Source: Trichoplax sp. H2
Taxonomy: Eukaryota; Placozoa; Uniplacotomia; Trichoplacea
Reading direction: 5' to 3'
NCBI GenBank assembly: GCA_003344405.1
Contig: NOWV01000186.1
Coordinates: 1-64,000 of the forward strand
Length of the DNA stretch: 64,000 nt
Part shown: in pieces, positions 37,053 to 51,000 of the stretch
How positions within the stretch are numbered: the first letter of the stretch is position 1
How the letters are laid out: each line of letters starts with the position of its first letter
Notes under the pieces: generated by a model
Told to the model about the DNA's origin: nothing
Seen by the model: only the letters and a program-made list of their open reading frames with translations
Database searches by the model: none
Made by a program: the position numbers and the translations under genes

Positions 37053-40000
37053 TTACATAGACTGCTGGAGGGCTTTTGCAGCCTTATTTCGATATCGTAA
37101 TCTTACGAAATCGTAATCAGCTTTGGACATGTCTATCGTTTTCTGATAGAATAGCATAGCCTTACTAGAATTAGGATTTGTACCATAGCCACATTTGTAC
37201 ATTTTGGCTAAAATATAACAATCGCGACTAGCATTTTTACTGGATATTAACACATTATATTGAAATTGTCGATAAGCCATCCGAAAGTGCGACTTTGCTC
37301 GATCAAGATCGTAAAATTTATTATTCTGTTTATTGGAATAAATTTTACCTAATCGGTAATGAGCAACTCCGACATGTTGATCATTGATATAAATTGCCGA
37401 TTGATATAGTTTAATCGCATCTAAAATACTTGCTGCTGGAATCTTCTTCTTCTCGATCAACTGACCTAATAGAATACGCCCTTGACAATCGTTTAACTGG
37501 TGTACAATTTGAGTTGAATACCAATGCCTTGCTTTAATATATTTATTGGTACAAGTACTTTCACATTCATATATAATTCCAAGAAGATAATCTGGTAAAA
37601 TAGTTGGGATAACTTGATGATGATCTTCTACCATAGCTCTTTCAAGTGTTGAGATAGCCTTATCTAAATTGATTTCAATACCAAATCGTCCGTCAATCCG
37701 CCCTAATGCTATCACTAAAGTCGATAATGCATCGCCATACTTACTACCATCAATTAGCAATTGGCGTACTTTACGATCGTCCATGGTTAATTTTTCACCT
37801 GCGAATATTAGTTGAACTAACTGCAATTTAGCGGCAATATAATCCAATTTGGCTGCTTTCATAAGATAAGCTTGGGCATCATTCTTTTTATTTGAGCCTT
37901 TAAAATATTTTTTGTCCAATTTTAATTTAAGATAGCCAAGATAATAATAAGCTGCTGGATCATGTAATTTTGCTGCTTTATTGAAGTGATTGATAATTTC
38001 ATAAACAGATAATGAGTTTGGTTGATCGAAAATAGCTTCTCGAATCATGAGTAATATCCCTAATTCGACCTGCAATTTTGTCAATTCATCATGACTTAAT
38101 TTTCTACTTTTACCGTGGCGATAGCTCTTTTCTCGTGTCTTAATACTGGCATCAATTAACTTACTCCAAGCTGGTTTATCTCGAACTTGTTGATCGATAT
38201 AATGCAAAGAATTGATGTTACCCATATAAGCGGATTGTAATAATAAGTCCAGACGATATTCTGCACATTGCTTAGTGCTAGAATACACTTGGCAGTAATT
38301 TGTAGGATCATCACCTTCTTCTTCGCATCCAATCAACAATGCAAGCCCATGATAGGCTAATGAATGACCTAATGCAACAGCTTTATAGTAATGATTCATA
38401 GCTATAGCAGGATCTTTCTTGACAGAGCCTAAACCATTGCGAAAGTAATAACCTAGCTGATAATGGACATTCATATCATCAGATTCTTGCAATTTCTGAC
38501 GATATTTACGGTAGGAATAATCATATAGTTTAGTCATAAAATCACTAGAAAGGTAGCGTAATGCAATTCGGTAGGATGACCACATAATCTCTTTTGGTTT
38601 ACTTTGCCATAAATTTTGAATTTCATCATTCATTGATGTAATATTCTGGATAATTTCTTGCCGTTGTGTAGGTTTCATCCCTTCGTATTTTAATTTAGCT
38701 TTAATAGCATAGTATCGATAATCTAATGATCTATTATAATATTCGCTTGCTGCATAATAACAGGCAGTTGGATTTGTTTCATTTTCTTGATTTGTATCTA
38801 TTGAATAAATATTGCCTTTTATGTAATAACTTATTGGGCATGGTGAAACAGCTTGAAGTAATTTATTGGCCATCTGGTAGTAAAAGCTAGCTTTAGTGGT
38901 ATCAAATCCCATTTCATGACTAATTAATCCTTTGCTACACATCCTACCCAATCGATAGCAAGCATATGCCGATGCTAGCGGTTCTAATTTTAGGCAAGCA
39001 CTTTGATAGAGTCTAACTGAATCAAGGAGTGTTGATCGAGGTACAGTTTCTTTTTCAATTAATTTAGCTAATAGGACCATAGTTATAGGGCATTTACTCG
39101 ATTTTAATAAGGTAGCTGCATAATAATGAGCAGCTTGTACTTTATCAATCCCAGTACCGACACCTAGTTGGTAAAGATAGCCTAAATAGCAATTATGTCG
39201 AGTATCTGTGGGATAAAGACAACTAGGATTGGCTGTTAATGCTCTCTCTAAATATTCCCGAGCCAATTGATGATCGTATTGCCATCCTTGGCGTGGCTCT
39301 AAGTAGGTATAAGCCAATTCTCTCAAGATATCAGAGAATCCGCCAGCTTTAGCAGCTTTTATCAATAGCCCTTGTGATATTCGATTACTATCAACGTTAT
39401 CTGGACGTTGTAAATTTAAAGCTAAATGCAGACTAAACCAGCCTAGTGGGTGATCTTTGATAGCTGATTGTATGAAACAACTCATAGGGTAAAGATTTGC
39501 TTCCTTTGTGTTAATAGAGCTGGAATCGGTTAGAAATTGTGGCGATAACATTTTCCTGAAGGCATAATTAAAATAGCCCTGGCCATCACCTAATTTAGCT
39601 GCTTTTTGAAAGCAGTCGTACGCATAACGTGTTGTTTTGTCAACAGAGGTAATTTTATCAGTGGTCAAGTTATCCTCATCGATGTTTTCTTCATCAGAAT
39701 TATCATCGTCAGTTTGACTAGCATGAATGAAACATTCAATAACACCAAGGTAATTATATAATTCTGCTATAGTCGATGTGTCAGTAGTTTCATCAATAGC
39801 AGTTTCGATATCATCCTTAATTTCTAGCAGTTTATTTCTCCAAAACGGATGACTGTTATATTTACTTCTCAACATTTTTCCAGCATAATAATGTTGACCG
39901 TTAACAACTGCATCCATTAATAATCTCACTTTAATGTCAATGAGTTGTTTTTCATCTATTTTTTGTATTGATGACGATTCTTGGTGATCTATATTTGAAT

Positions 40001-40379
40001 CGCAATCATACAAAGTTGACATGTCGTGACAAGCTAAATGATGGTGTCGCTTAATGGCTTCTTCGTAATACCGTAGCGCCTCAACACTGTCTTTCTTATC
40101 TATTCCAAGCCCATGTTGATGGTAATATCCAATTTGGTAATAAGCATGGCAATGATCATTGTCTTTGATTTTTTGCATATAAGTCTGATAAGCTGTTCTA
40201 TACAATTTATTCATTAATTCTTCATTACGATGTATTTTTAAAATCCTACTGACATCGTTATTTAATTGTTTAGATTGACAATTCCATATTGAAAATAATT
40301 CAGTTCTTAGCCAATTCATGATAGAATTAACTTGTAATTCATCTTGTGGATGAAATAATGTAGTAATACTTGTGTTCAT
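37053..40379 (-). CDS. Sel1-like-repeat protein C (two-module)
   Basis: Intronless gene of 1108 aa from ATG. Module 1 has a leading helix (SIWNCQSKQLNNDV), then YYQIGYYHQHGLGIDKKDS, a Trp block (FWRNKL), YNYLGVIEC, LLAKLIEKE near 435 and CYRLGRM. Module 2 restarts near 590 with NLWQSKPKEIMWSSY, then HYQLGYYFRNGLGS, then the second-module motif IGCEEEGDDP near 683, LGQLIEKKK near 968 and HYRLGKIYSN. The restart makes internal duplication evident: both modules begin with a Trp-containing helix, an LY..A/S.....K helix and an HYQ(L/I)GYY repeat. An Asp/Glu-rich loop lies between the Trp block and the first YDCFQKAAKLG. There is no signal peptide or membrane segment. Binding partners are unknown. 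Confidence 0.9.
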   Translation of the reverse strand: MNTSITTLFHPQDELQVNSIMNWLRTELFSIWNCQSKQLNNDVSRILKIHRNEELMNKLYRTAYQTYMQKIKDNDHCHAYYQIGYYHQHGLGIDKKDSVEALRYYEEAIKRHHHLACHDMSTLYDCDSNIDHQESSSIQKIDEKQLIDIKVRLLMDAVVNGQHYYAGKMLRSKYNSHPFWRNKLLEIKDDIETAIDETTDTSTIAELYNYLGVIECFIHASQTDDDNSDEENIDEDNLTTDKITSVDKTTRYAYDCFQKAAKLGDGQGYFNYAFRKMLSPQFLTDSSSINTKEANLYPMSCFIQSAIKDHPLGWFSLHLALNLQRPDNVDSNRISQGLLIKAAKAGGFSDILRELAYTYLEPRQGWQYDHQLAREYLERALTANPSCLYPTDTRHNCYLGYLYQLGVGTGIDKVQAAHYYAATLLKSSKCPITMVLLAKLIEKETVPRSTLLDSVRLYQSACLKLEPLASAYACYRLGRMCSKGLISHEMGFDTTKASFYYQMANKLLQAVSPCPISYYIKGNIYSIDTNQENETNPTACYYAASEYYNRSLDYRYYAIKAKLKYEGMKPTQRQEIIQNITSMNDEIQNLWQSKPKEIMWSSYRIALRYLSSDFMTKLYDYSYRKYRQKLQESDDMNVHYQLGYYFRNGLGSVKKDPAIAMNHYYKAVALGHSLAYHGLALLIGCEEEGDDPTNYCQVYSSTKQCAEYRLDLLLQSAYMGNINSLHYIDQQVRDKPAWSKLIDASIKTREKSYRHGKSRKLSHDELTKLQVELGILLMIREAIFDQPNSLSVYEIINHFNKAAKLHDPAAYYYLGYLKLKLDKKYFKGSNKKNDAQAYLMKAAKLDYIAAKLQLVQLIFAGEKLTMDDRKVRQLLIDGSKYGDALSTLVIALGRIDGRFGIEINLDKAISTLERAMVEDHHQVIPTILPDYLLGIIYECESTCTNKYIKARHWYSTQIVHQLNDCQGRILLGQLIEKKKIPAASILDAIKLYQSAIYINDQHVGVAHYRLGKIYSNKQNNKFYDLDRAKSHFRMAYRQFQYNVLISSKNASRDCYILAKMYKCGYGTNPNSSKAMLFYQKTIDMSKADYDFVRLRYRNKAAKALQQSM

Positions 40380-43300
40380 GATGATCCAAATGCTACAAGT
40401 TCAATTTTTTCACTCAAAGGTATCCAATCAATCGATTATTTATGGCAATGATAAAATGGTAGAAGAAATTTTTTCCTGAATCTCAATTTTCTTCTTCACT
40501 ATCGATATTGACGGTAATATAGGAAAATTGAAGAAGCTTGTAAATGTAAATGTTCGACCATAATAATAGCAAAAGACGCTAGATGTCAATCATCATGCTC
40601 TAAAACTACTGTACATAGAGAGCGAATCGTTGAAAAGCGGAATTGTAGCAATGATGGAAATAATACTGGCAAATAAGTAAGGAAAAAATTTCGGAAAAAC
40701 CTTCCAGAAAAGAATATTCTTTCTCTCTCTCTCTACTTCTATCCAAGACAAGAAATGGCCGATAGTTATTAATAATTTACTTCATCGTATGTTGAAACTT
40801 ACTGTAAAACACTAGAGAAGAGGTTATGCTTATCTCCACCTTAATACTGTCATTTGTGCCCAAACTATAGCTTGTAAGGGATGTTCTTATCGATGATGGA
40901 TGGCGAGACTTGTTTTAGTCAGCTATTCTTGGCTTTTGCTGAATCAATAACAACATTTCAATCATAATATTCAATTATTGTGAATAAAAAGCAATTTATT
41001 CATTATCTTTATACCCAATCAAAGTGAAATAATGACTAACAACAATTTAAACATGTGCAATTTCAATCTATACATCAGTCATTCACGACTTAATTAACTA
41101 GATAAGAAAACTGTTATGACATCATCAAAACTGATAACATTCATGGGCAATGTAGTTGTATTGTTTAATTTGTTTGACGTTATTGTAGTAGAATATCATT
41201 AAAATGATTTAATAGACTCCCATGGTGACCATTGACTAGACTAACAAGCTACGATTAGAAGAGAAATCAACGTCAGCCTATTTTTCCTCTATTGACACTC
41301 ATAATATAACAACTTAACCTTTTAAATAACATGACTTGCCTCATAACATCTATTCAACTAATTTTAGATTACATCTTCAATAACAACTTATTCAGTCATT
41401 TTTGGCATATTTCTAACATTATCGGCAAAACTGTTTTTAATCCTTATTAAAATTGATCGATAAAGACCTAATCCTAACCCTAACCCTAAACGGATTAAAT
41501 GAATAGATGATCTCAGCTCATATTAAAATAAGGACCACGATCTGCTTGATTTATGTTTTGATACGCTAAATAAGCCAGGTGGTAGATGTTCAGGTATTAA
41601 AAGCACACTGTAAGACTTAGATATAAACATCCATACCACTGTCAAGCAGTTTACTTGAGCGTAATCACAAATTCATTCAATATGGATCACAAAGATCTAA
41701 AGTGCTCGAAGCGAAATAGAAGTAAATATTTTGAGTTCTGATATTAATACACAGTGATTGTATCATTTTATTTCTGTGTTCAATAGGAATCAAGTCTATT
41801 ATTTCACAATATAGTTATCATCCAAGTTACAATTTAGAATTTCTATTTTATTATTCATAGAGATCTTGACAGTAATGTAATTTTCTATTGATATTGGAAG
41901 GAAGTGAACACATTATGAGAGGGGTGTTATTCTTAGCAATCCACAACGTTGACTATTTTAAACTATTGTGGCCTCTAGTTCTTGTAATTCACGTATACGC
42001 CAAAATTTAGATAATAATTAAGACAACTATCGGACGATATTGTAATTAGCAGTATAGATGAGTATGTTCCATTAATCAACTATTTTAATAATGCGATTAT
42101 TTGAAATTCAATGTAGTCATTTTGATGTAAATTTACCAGTGATAAGAGATCGATTTTGCTTACTTCTATGGATCTTCCCGAAATAACACACCTGCTGTTT
42201 TGTTTGACAAGATTGAATACTTTAAAATCATCTGTAATATTATAAAACTGCAGATTATTTTAAGCTCTAAATTCTGAAGCTGCTGGTATAGAGAAAAATA
42301 CTTGTTCTCTACAGTTCACATTGGGCATAAGGTTTAGTAGCTTACATTAACTATCCCTAGATACTATTCTGACTTGAATTGATATCGATTACTATAGGCA
42401 CAAATTTATATATATTCGTATCTACAGCCGGTAGTCAAAGTCTACTGACTATACTTCAATGATTCAATAAGTCGAAATACAGAAGTTAACTTCGCCTTTC
42501 CATAACCTTAACCAGCCGATATAAAGTAGAAGCGATGTAATTGCAAATATAAGTACGTCCTTCACTACGATATAATCCCAAGCATAAAATTGATTTTTGA
42601 TGAGCTTTTTCAGTTATTCCGTCAATCCAATACATTGTGGTATAAAATTTAATTATAATATCGATAACAATAGTATATCTTTTTCTAGTATTACGTAGAC
42701 TAAGACATACAGCCTGTATCATGAAGGTTTTTTACCTCTATAGTCTATAGATTTAGCCTACTGCTTGTGCTGACATTTTGAAAGTCATTAGTAGAGTATT
42801 GAGTACCTGTGATACAGAATACACCAAAAGATTAACTGTATGAGTAGTGTAAGTACAGCTATGTTAGGATCACAGAGAAGGACCTCTATAGTTGAGATTT
42901 CAAGTCTTAGAAAGGCATACTGTAAAGTAGATTTAGCATCTTGACCGTAAAAAGACGAAGACGAAATAATAGTCATAACAGCCTCCAGAAACAGAATAAA
43001 ACTGCGAAGATATGTACTAAAATGTACTATAGTTTAATTTTAAATGGAGATCTTGGTAATTCATTGCTATAAATAGCGTTATTACCTATCATTAGCTTTG
43101 TATGTTAATTAGAACTCGGAATAATTTTAATCGTCATTATTAGCAACAAGAGAATCTCTACCAATACTATATTACAAAAGAGTAATAAATTAATTAATTG
43201 ATTGATTATTAACTAATCAAAAAGCCTACTGGTTAAAAATAGCGAACTTAAAATCAACTTAGAGGTCATGCTGGCTTTTCTTGAATATAAAAATTAGTTA

Positions 43301-44559
43301 CAGCCTACTTATTTATATGAGTTCTATCCAAGTTGGCGATATAGGTGTCGATAAAAGGATGTGTCATTTTTTTGAACAGAATGAGCCAAATTTAAAGAAA
43401 CTGCACAAATCGATACTTCCTTACTACAGATCAGTAATCAGTACGACAAAATAATAGCCACGCGTAATTTACTAAACCAGTTGTATGCATGTACAGTGGC
43501 AGTTTCATGAACTTACTGAAATGCTTCATGACCTATTACGCATAAATTGACATATTATTCTGTTAAATAAGAGAGCCATTATATTTAGGTGGGCTCTATG
43601 TTTTTATTTGCATAGGACTATAATTTGAAAAGTGGCATGAGCATTGAGCATAAAGATATTTACTTACAATAAATCAAATAGTAGCTCGAGCAGCTTTCTA
43701 TACGTTAAAATACCAATATAAATATAAAGATAAAAATTCTGTTATTCGGTTCTTTCTATGTGTACTTAGATATATCCTTATGACCTAGATGTATCGCATC
43801 GTAGCCTATTATAGTTAGCTCATCTATAATCTATTCAGAAAGGTCTTAGGCTTTTTACCTTAGCTGTAAGAAAGCACATGAAACAGTTCTACGAGCCATG
43901 TAAGCATTATTAGGATAGATTACCGATGCTGGCGAACTACTGTGAATAAGAGCTTGTACTCGATACATGAAAATGAATCGTATATTAATAAAATAAGGCG
44001 TAGCTACTTCGTCCAGCTATCTTGAGTGCATTTTAATATCTCAATAAGCTGCATGTAGTAGTAGTAGTTAGATAGTGCTTTGCAACTTGTAATCTACTGT
44101 AATTAGGTTATAGACACTACGCATACAGATACATCTTTCTTTCCTATATTTCACGAGATGTTTAGACGCTCTAATGATAAAGACACCAGATATAGAGACA
44201 AAACTGCTTGGTTAGAAGAATTCAGAACCAATCTAGTCATTTACTACTGACTAATATAACAGAAGGAATTAGGAAGGCAATCCGGCACTTTACTAGTATC
44301 TATGGTCTACAATAGAGGTAACTCTTTGCGTCTAGTTACGCATTCTTAGCATACAGTATTAATATGGACGCATAAAGGCAAAACACCATGTCTTGCCTAA
44401 TTTTCTTAATGGTTCTGAAATTATAAGTGTGACATTTAAAAAGACTATCGGCATAAGATTCCAATATGAATAGATTAAATAGCAAGTTTAGGCTTCGAAA
44501 GTATAAATAGCACATCAGAGGGATTATTTCAAGTAACTGTAACTGTCCCCTAGAGTTCT
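40380..44559. other. Intergenic, no gene supported
   Basis: About 4.2 kb of AT-rich DNA. It contains a short TC microsatellite near 40722, a short telomere-like repeat (41469..41490), and minus-strand ATG frames of 78 and 62 codons (42486..42722 and 42788..42976) that match no family I recognise. Confidence 0.4.
41469..41490. repeat. Short interstitial telomere-like repeat
   Basis: Reads ctaatcctaaccctaaccct, followed by aa. This is about three and a half copies of CCCTAA, the complement of the animal telomere unit TTAGGG, with the first copy imperfect. Confidence 0.7.
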
Positions 44560-46030
44560 CTACTGAAACTAGACAGCATTCTTCTTTGATGCTTTAGCTG
44601 AGTCGTTGCCTTCCTCAATGAAACCTAGAGTAAAACGATAAATATTTCATGACTTATATTACATCGCTCCTTCATAGAAATATCAATTAATGTTATTTTA
44701 TTTCTGAGAAGCTAGCACAGAACTACAAGCAATTCACGCCGTATAATGTTTTAATTCGAAATAACTTTCGAAGTGTTTTGATAATAAACCCGAAACATTA
44801 GGCATCATATCAAATTAAATAGTAGCTACCATTAGATTTCTTAGTTGAAGCTGTACAGAGTATACTCTATATTTATAGTCTTAAATGAATCCAGTTAAAA
44901 ATCATTCGAAAATATAATTAATTAATTAATTGCTATATCTGAGATATCTTATCAAGCTATGGTAAAATTTGTTACCGATTCCTTCACCGAAGCTGCACTC
45001 TGTCTTTTCTACCGTCGACTGGGGAAAGTTAGCCAAAACTATAAGCATTTCATGACCTTAGATTGACTAAATAGGTAAGTGATTCCAAAATGTTGATATT
45101 TAATATGTCTAAGGTATCATATCAAGTTCTAATACTGTCATATTTGTTATCAGTTTTCCTTCATACCGAAATTGTACTCTATCTTTCATAGCCATAATCC
45201 GAGGGAGCTAGTGCAGAATTATGCGTATAAGTACTTCATAGTCTAGAATGGACTCAACCGGAAATAATTTCAAATATCGATATCGAATATATTTATATGT
45301 TTTATAACATGTCAAGCTACCGTAATATTTATTATTGGATCTCCTTTACAAAAAGTATACTCTTTTATCTCTTATAGCCGTGACCTGAGGAAGTATCCCA
45401 TACCCTAGAATAGACTAGATAGAGAATAGTTCCATAGCTTCGATAATTAGCCCATCAAATTCACAAAAACTGCATTCTATCTTTTAAAGTCTCGATTTAA
45501 GGAAGCTAACACAAAACTACAAGCACGATAGGCCCTGAAATAGGCTAAATACTATCGAAAGTAATTTCAAAATATCGATAATAAATACTACAGTAACGAT
45601 AAATATAAAATATGATATAACATTAAGTAAATATGTTCATCTATTTTATGATCAAAATATCTAAAAAGAATATACTGTAACATGTTGTTACATCGAATCA
45701 GGTATCATATCAAGTTATAACTATGTTTGTTATTGGACTCTCTTTATTGAAATTACCATACTCGTATACACGTGTTCCGTCTTTATAGTCTTAAAGCAGA
45801 GAAGCTAGTGTAGAGTTAACTGTCTACAACTATTCTATGGTCTAGAATTACCACAATAGTATAGTAATTCTAAATTATCAATCGTATGCCCATCGAAGGA
45901 GTTATGTCAAGTTAGAGTAATATCTAGTAAGTTCAATGACCTTGGTTGAAATTCTACTCTATCTAATAGAGCTTGCATTAGCGGAAATTAGCAGAGAAAC
46001 AACAAGCATTTCATGGCCGCCATTTCCATA
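44560..46030. repeat. Ancient degenerate tandem array, unit about 180 bp
   Basis: A unit resembling 'atcatatcaagtta', 'ttgttattggattcctt', 'gaaattgtactctatctt', 'gaagctagcacagaactaca', 'agcatttcatggcctagaat' and 'gactaaat' recurs. The 'gaagctagcacag' block falls near 44708, 45023, 45203, 45388, 45499, 45799 and 45980, giving spacings around 180-185 bp with some merged or shortened units. No frame is conserved across copies, so it is not coding. It may be relic satellite DNA. Confidence 0.8.
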
Positions 46031-48022
46031 GCTCTTCTATTATTGCATTCAAGCATCATTTTAACAGCGATAAACAATATTCCAATATCAATTAAATATA
46101 AATGAGAGGATCTGTAAATCTCCTGATCTCAGATTAACAGCCTATTTCTTGGCTACGTTATTAAATCCTATTAGCTCATTATTCTAATCAATTGTACTAC
46201 AATCATTATTCCAATTGCTATTCTAATCCAATTAACAATACGTTGCATTGATCCAAAGTTAGTTTCCTTATTTCCTATTGGAACATGGTGTCAAAGAAAA
46301 TTCTATTATCCAAATAAAGTTCAATTATGACTCAATTTAAAATGCCAACGGAGTAAGACTAGAAGTCAAGGCCAATTTGCTGTAAATGATCACGCCAGTA
46401 GAAGGATGGTTAGATATCCTTTATACGGATAAATATAATAATCGATTGGCCATTTTTAGTATACGTCACATGCTGCGCCAAGCACTTATTATATCAACAC
46501 AAACCAGTCAATTAATTTTGTACAACAGACACCAGCCTAAATTAGGAATTATTAAGAAATTACTCTACTGTTGAGCCGTAAAATCTGACGATAGCAATGG
46601 TTAGTCTTGATCGATCACTGTGGTCAAGCGATAATTGATGTTTTTAGGTTATTTTTTTGTCTCCATGTTGAACTCGTATTGAGATCGATGATTTATCTTC
46701 ACGTCGATGCGATTGCTAAATTATTTCTACCTTGATTGTTAGAATCGTTGTTGAACATTTTTCAACTTCCATCACCACGATTATATAGCTATTTTCCGAT
46801 CGTTTTTTCAACTAAACCAAGTCTACATTCACGGTGAGAACTAAACTATTGATATATAATATAAAGTACTATCAAACTACCAATGGTTATCCAGAACTAG
46901 ATCAAGCTGTTTTATTCTTTTACAATTTACTCTTACATCATTTCAATACAGTGATAATCTATTAGTGAGAAATAAGTTAAATATATTGAATATTTCACTT
47001 CCGTCTTGCTTCTAATTGGGTAATTTGTGCTAAACAATGTCGACGTTAGAAGATTACTTGACTAAGTGTTAATATTCATTGCCAATGGATATTCAATAGT
47101 AATGGAATAGTTCTTTTTTATTCTGAACTACGCGTCTATATCGCTTGGCGACGTTGACTCTGTTGTTGACAAAGTCATAGAGGGAAGTCCATGTCATGTT
47201 ATTTTACATAACTAGCTCACTATTTTATATAAATTTTATACACGTTCTTCGAGTTGCAATAAGATTGACATTGTATTGCACCATTCGCCTGTGATAACTG
47301 GAATACTGTAGGATAGACGAGAAGGACAGCTTGGTATATCTCTCATTGTTGGCTAGCGCGATTGCATACACGTGTTAACCGGCAACTATGTAGTCCACTA
47401 TTTGCAGATATAATTGCTACACTATTGCATCGTATCAAATCCTTTGAAGAAACACGATGCAATTCAGAATTCTATCTTAATATTGAGTGATAACTTGACT
47501 TGCTATATGCGAAAACAGTCGTAGTAGATTAGAGTAGGTGCTATTAAAATTGTCAGCGAACATTAATATTGCACGAGCTAGCTATTATCCTTGGAATAAG
47601 TCATTTTTATCCTGTTAATATATCAATCATAATAAAATAACAGTATGATCGTTACGAATGGCTTCGTTATTATTGATCATTTCTGCAAACTTCTCTTTAA
47701 TCATTAATTAATTCTAGACCTATGATAAGATAATGAAAATAATTACTCTAGTTTTTTCTTTTGTTCATATTAATGTCTAATCTTCTACTCCCTTCTTTTG
47801 TTCCTTTGACTCTAATATTCAATTTAATTTCTACATCTATAGCCTTGTAGACGCAATTGGCAATACAACCTATAGAGAAACCAAGTAAAAAAAGTAACCT
47901 TACAATAAATTCAATAAGAAACGATTATACTTTTAAGATTAAATTACATCGAATTGAATATTCATTGGTTGTATCATTTGAACTTGATTAGAAAGCATCA
48001 TTAAGTAGTTCATCGAGCAAAG
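46031..48022. other. Intergenic, upstream of Sel1 gene D
   Basis: AT-rich spacer. A 62-codon ATG frame (46386..46574) has no recognisable family. The promoter of D is expected near the right end, but no motif could be assigned. Confidence 0.4.
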
Positions 48023-51000
48023 ATGGATTTAGACGATCAATGGTTGGTTAGCCAATATGAATGTTTTGAAAAGGAAATTGCCGATTTATGGCAGCTATCA
48101 CAGGACGAATTAAAAGATCATATTCTTAAAATTGCTCAAAGTTATCTTCGTCCAGAAATATCCAACGCTTTGTACGCGAAAGCAATTAAAAATTGCCAAC
48201 AACGCATTGAAATTGCTGCTAGTACCAACCAACCTAATCCTCATGCTCATTTCCAACTGGGTTATTATTATCAATTGGGTTGTGGTAATTTGAAAATCGA
48301 TTTAAACAAAGCAAAGTATCACTATGAACAAGCAATACTCCATGATCATTACGCTGCTATGTACCAGATTTGCTCTTTGTATGGTGAATTGGAACATGAA
48401 GAAAATGGCCATCATGATACAAACCCAACTACGCAACAACAGTATGTCGAAATGATCGATCGTAACAAATTAATATCCATGAAACTTAAAATGTATATCA
48501 GAGCTGCCGCCTACGGCTTACATGAGAAAGCAATACGAGATTTACGCCATTATTATCTACAATATCGCGAATGGATAAGAGCTATTGATCAATTAAAAGC
48601 AGAATATGAAGAACAAATTGAAACTGCAATAGATAAAAATATCAATATCGCTGAAGTATATAATAATCTCGGTTTTCTGGAATGCTTTCTCGAATGGTGT
48701 CAAGTAGTAGAAGGCGATGAAGGCGATGAACCTCTTGTTGATTTTCCACAGCAAGCTTACGATTATTTTTTAAAAGCAGGCGAACTTGGACTAGCCAGTG
48801 GCTATATGAATTTCGCATTTTATCGAGGTTACGATGCTAACTGTGTCGATCAAGAAACCAATGGCATTAAAAATAATTTTATGATTATGGCTAAGTATTA
48901 CCTTAAAGCTGCACAAAATGGTTGTGCTATTTCTTGGCAAAAATTATACGATGTTTTGAAAACTGAATTTAAATCTTGTGTTCCTAAACGAAATCTATTA
49001 AAGTATGTTCGAAATGCTCTCAAACACTATCGATTTAGTGATATGTTATTGGCTATGGCTAACAATTTCATGACACAAAATAGCATAGAAATGGCATCTT
49101 TCTCACACGCTATTCAATACCTAGAAGAAGCAGTTGTCTCTTGTCATAGCTACTCTACCGATGATCTTAGGAATGAATTTTTATACCTTGGTTTCATGTA
49201 CGAACAAGGTCTAGGCGTTGAACGAGATACTATCAAAGCTGCTCATTTTTATGCTTGGTCAATTACGACACAATGTGAATGTACATTAGCTGTATGCCGA
49301 TTAGCCAAATTGATCGAGAAAAATCATCTTCCTCCTCCCCATGATATTACACATGCAATTAAATTGTACGAATCGACCATGCTTCTTATTAAACAAGATG
49401 TTACTTCCTATGCTCAATATCGACTTGGTAACTTATTTCATAGTGGTCGATATGAAAATCTCGGTATACTACCTGATATGGCTGAATATCACTACGATGG
49501 AACCTCAAATGCTATGATTTCCCTGATATTATCTGGTAAAGCTACTGCAGCTCATATTTATCATTTAGCTAAGATGCACGCTGTCGGTTGTATGGTTGAT
49601 CCTGCTATTGAAAAAGCAATCGATTTATACAGTAATGCTCTAGCATATTATAAAAATGCTGATTACCACGATCGCTTCCATGCCATCAAGGCTAAACTAC
49701 AGCTGCAAAAAATTAAAAATAGACACCAACTTAATTATAAGGAGCGAAATAATCAACTTCATATCAAAGAAATCAATAGCAATGGCCAATTTTCATCGTC
49801 GGAACTATTTATGAATCCATTAGACCAGGCTTATTATGATAAAGAAGCAGATCAATTGCAAAACAAATTTGTAAATGCACCTTCATCATCCAAATTATCC
49901 ATCAATTCTATTGATAAATCGTACTATTCAGAACAAATCAACTTGTTACACAGTGAATTAGATAGTCTTCAACTACCCTCACCGTCGAAATTATTGATGA
50001 ATTGTATAAATATTGCCGAACAGTATCTATCACAAAATGTAGAATTAAGCTACCGCCAACCAATCTACAATAAAATTATGGCCGAATTAAATGACCAACC
50101 TACAGCGAGCACTTTCTATCACATTGGTAATTTATACTTTCGTGGTCAAGGATTTCAACAATTTGATCTACCATTAGCTATGGAATATTTAAAGAAAGCC
50201 GCTGATATGAATCATCCATTAGCAAAATTAGACATGCTATACCTATATGGATGCCAAGAGAAAGGTGATGATCCATCTTTATCCTATAAAATTACAGATA
50301 CTGCCGAAGAATTGGCTAAAATAGAGTTAACCGTCATCCTCGATACAGCTTATCAAGGTGATCGAAGGGCGCTAACCTATCTTCAAAAGCGATTAGAATT
50401 ATTCCACGCCTGGAACATCGCTGTTGATAATCTGATTAAGCATCATAAGAATGAATTAACCTCGCAAGTGAAAAATTTAAAATCAACCGATCTTGCAAGA
50501 CTATGCCTGGAATTAGGATTTTTAATTATGGCTAAAAATTTAGAAAAAGATCACCTCAATGAAAAGATAATTACTGAAATAGAGACCTATTTTCAAAAGG
50601 CTGAAAATTTGGATAATAGCAGAGTTGACTTCTTTATGGGTTTGTTATGTGAATTTACTGCTTATTCTCATCCAAATGCACAAAATGATGAACATTGTGC
50701 AATTAAGTATTATGAGCGAGCTTTAAAAGCTGGCAATAATCATTTATCTCCCACTATTGCTACTTATTACTTGCATGGCCAATGCAATAACGACCATCTG
50801 CTTAACCAAAGCGCTCTTGATCTGCTACAACAGTCACATCATAATGGCTTTGCAGATGCTACCAGCCAATTATCTATGATTTACCTTGATGGAAGATGCG
50901 ATACACAACAAGATTTCCAACGTTTTACTCAATTAGCAGAAATAGCTCTTGCGACAACATATTCCAATGATATCGATAATACATTTCTATATTATCATTT

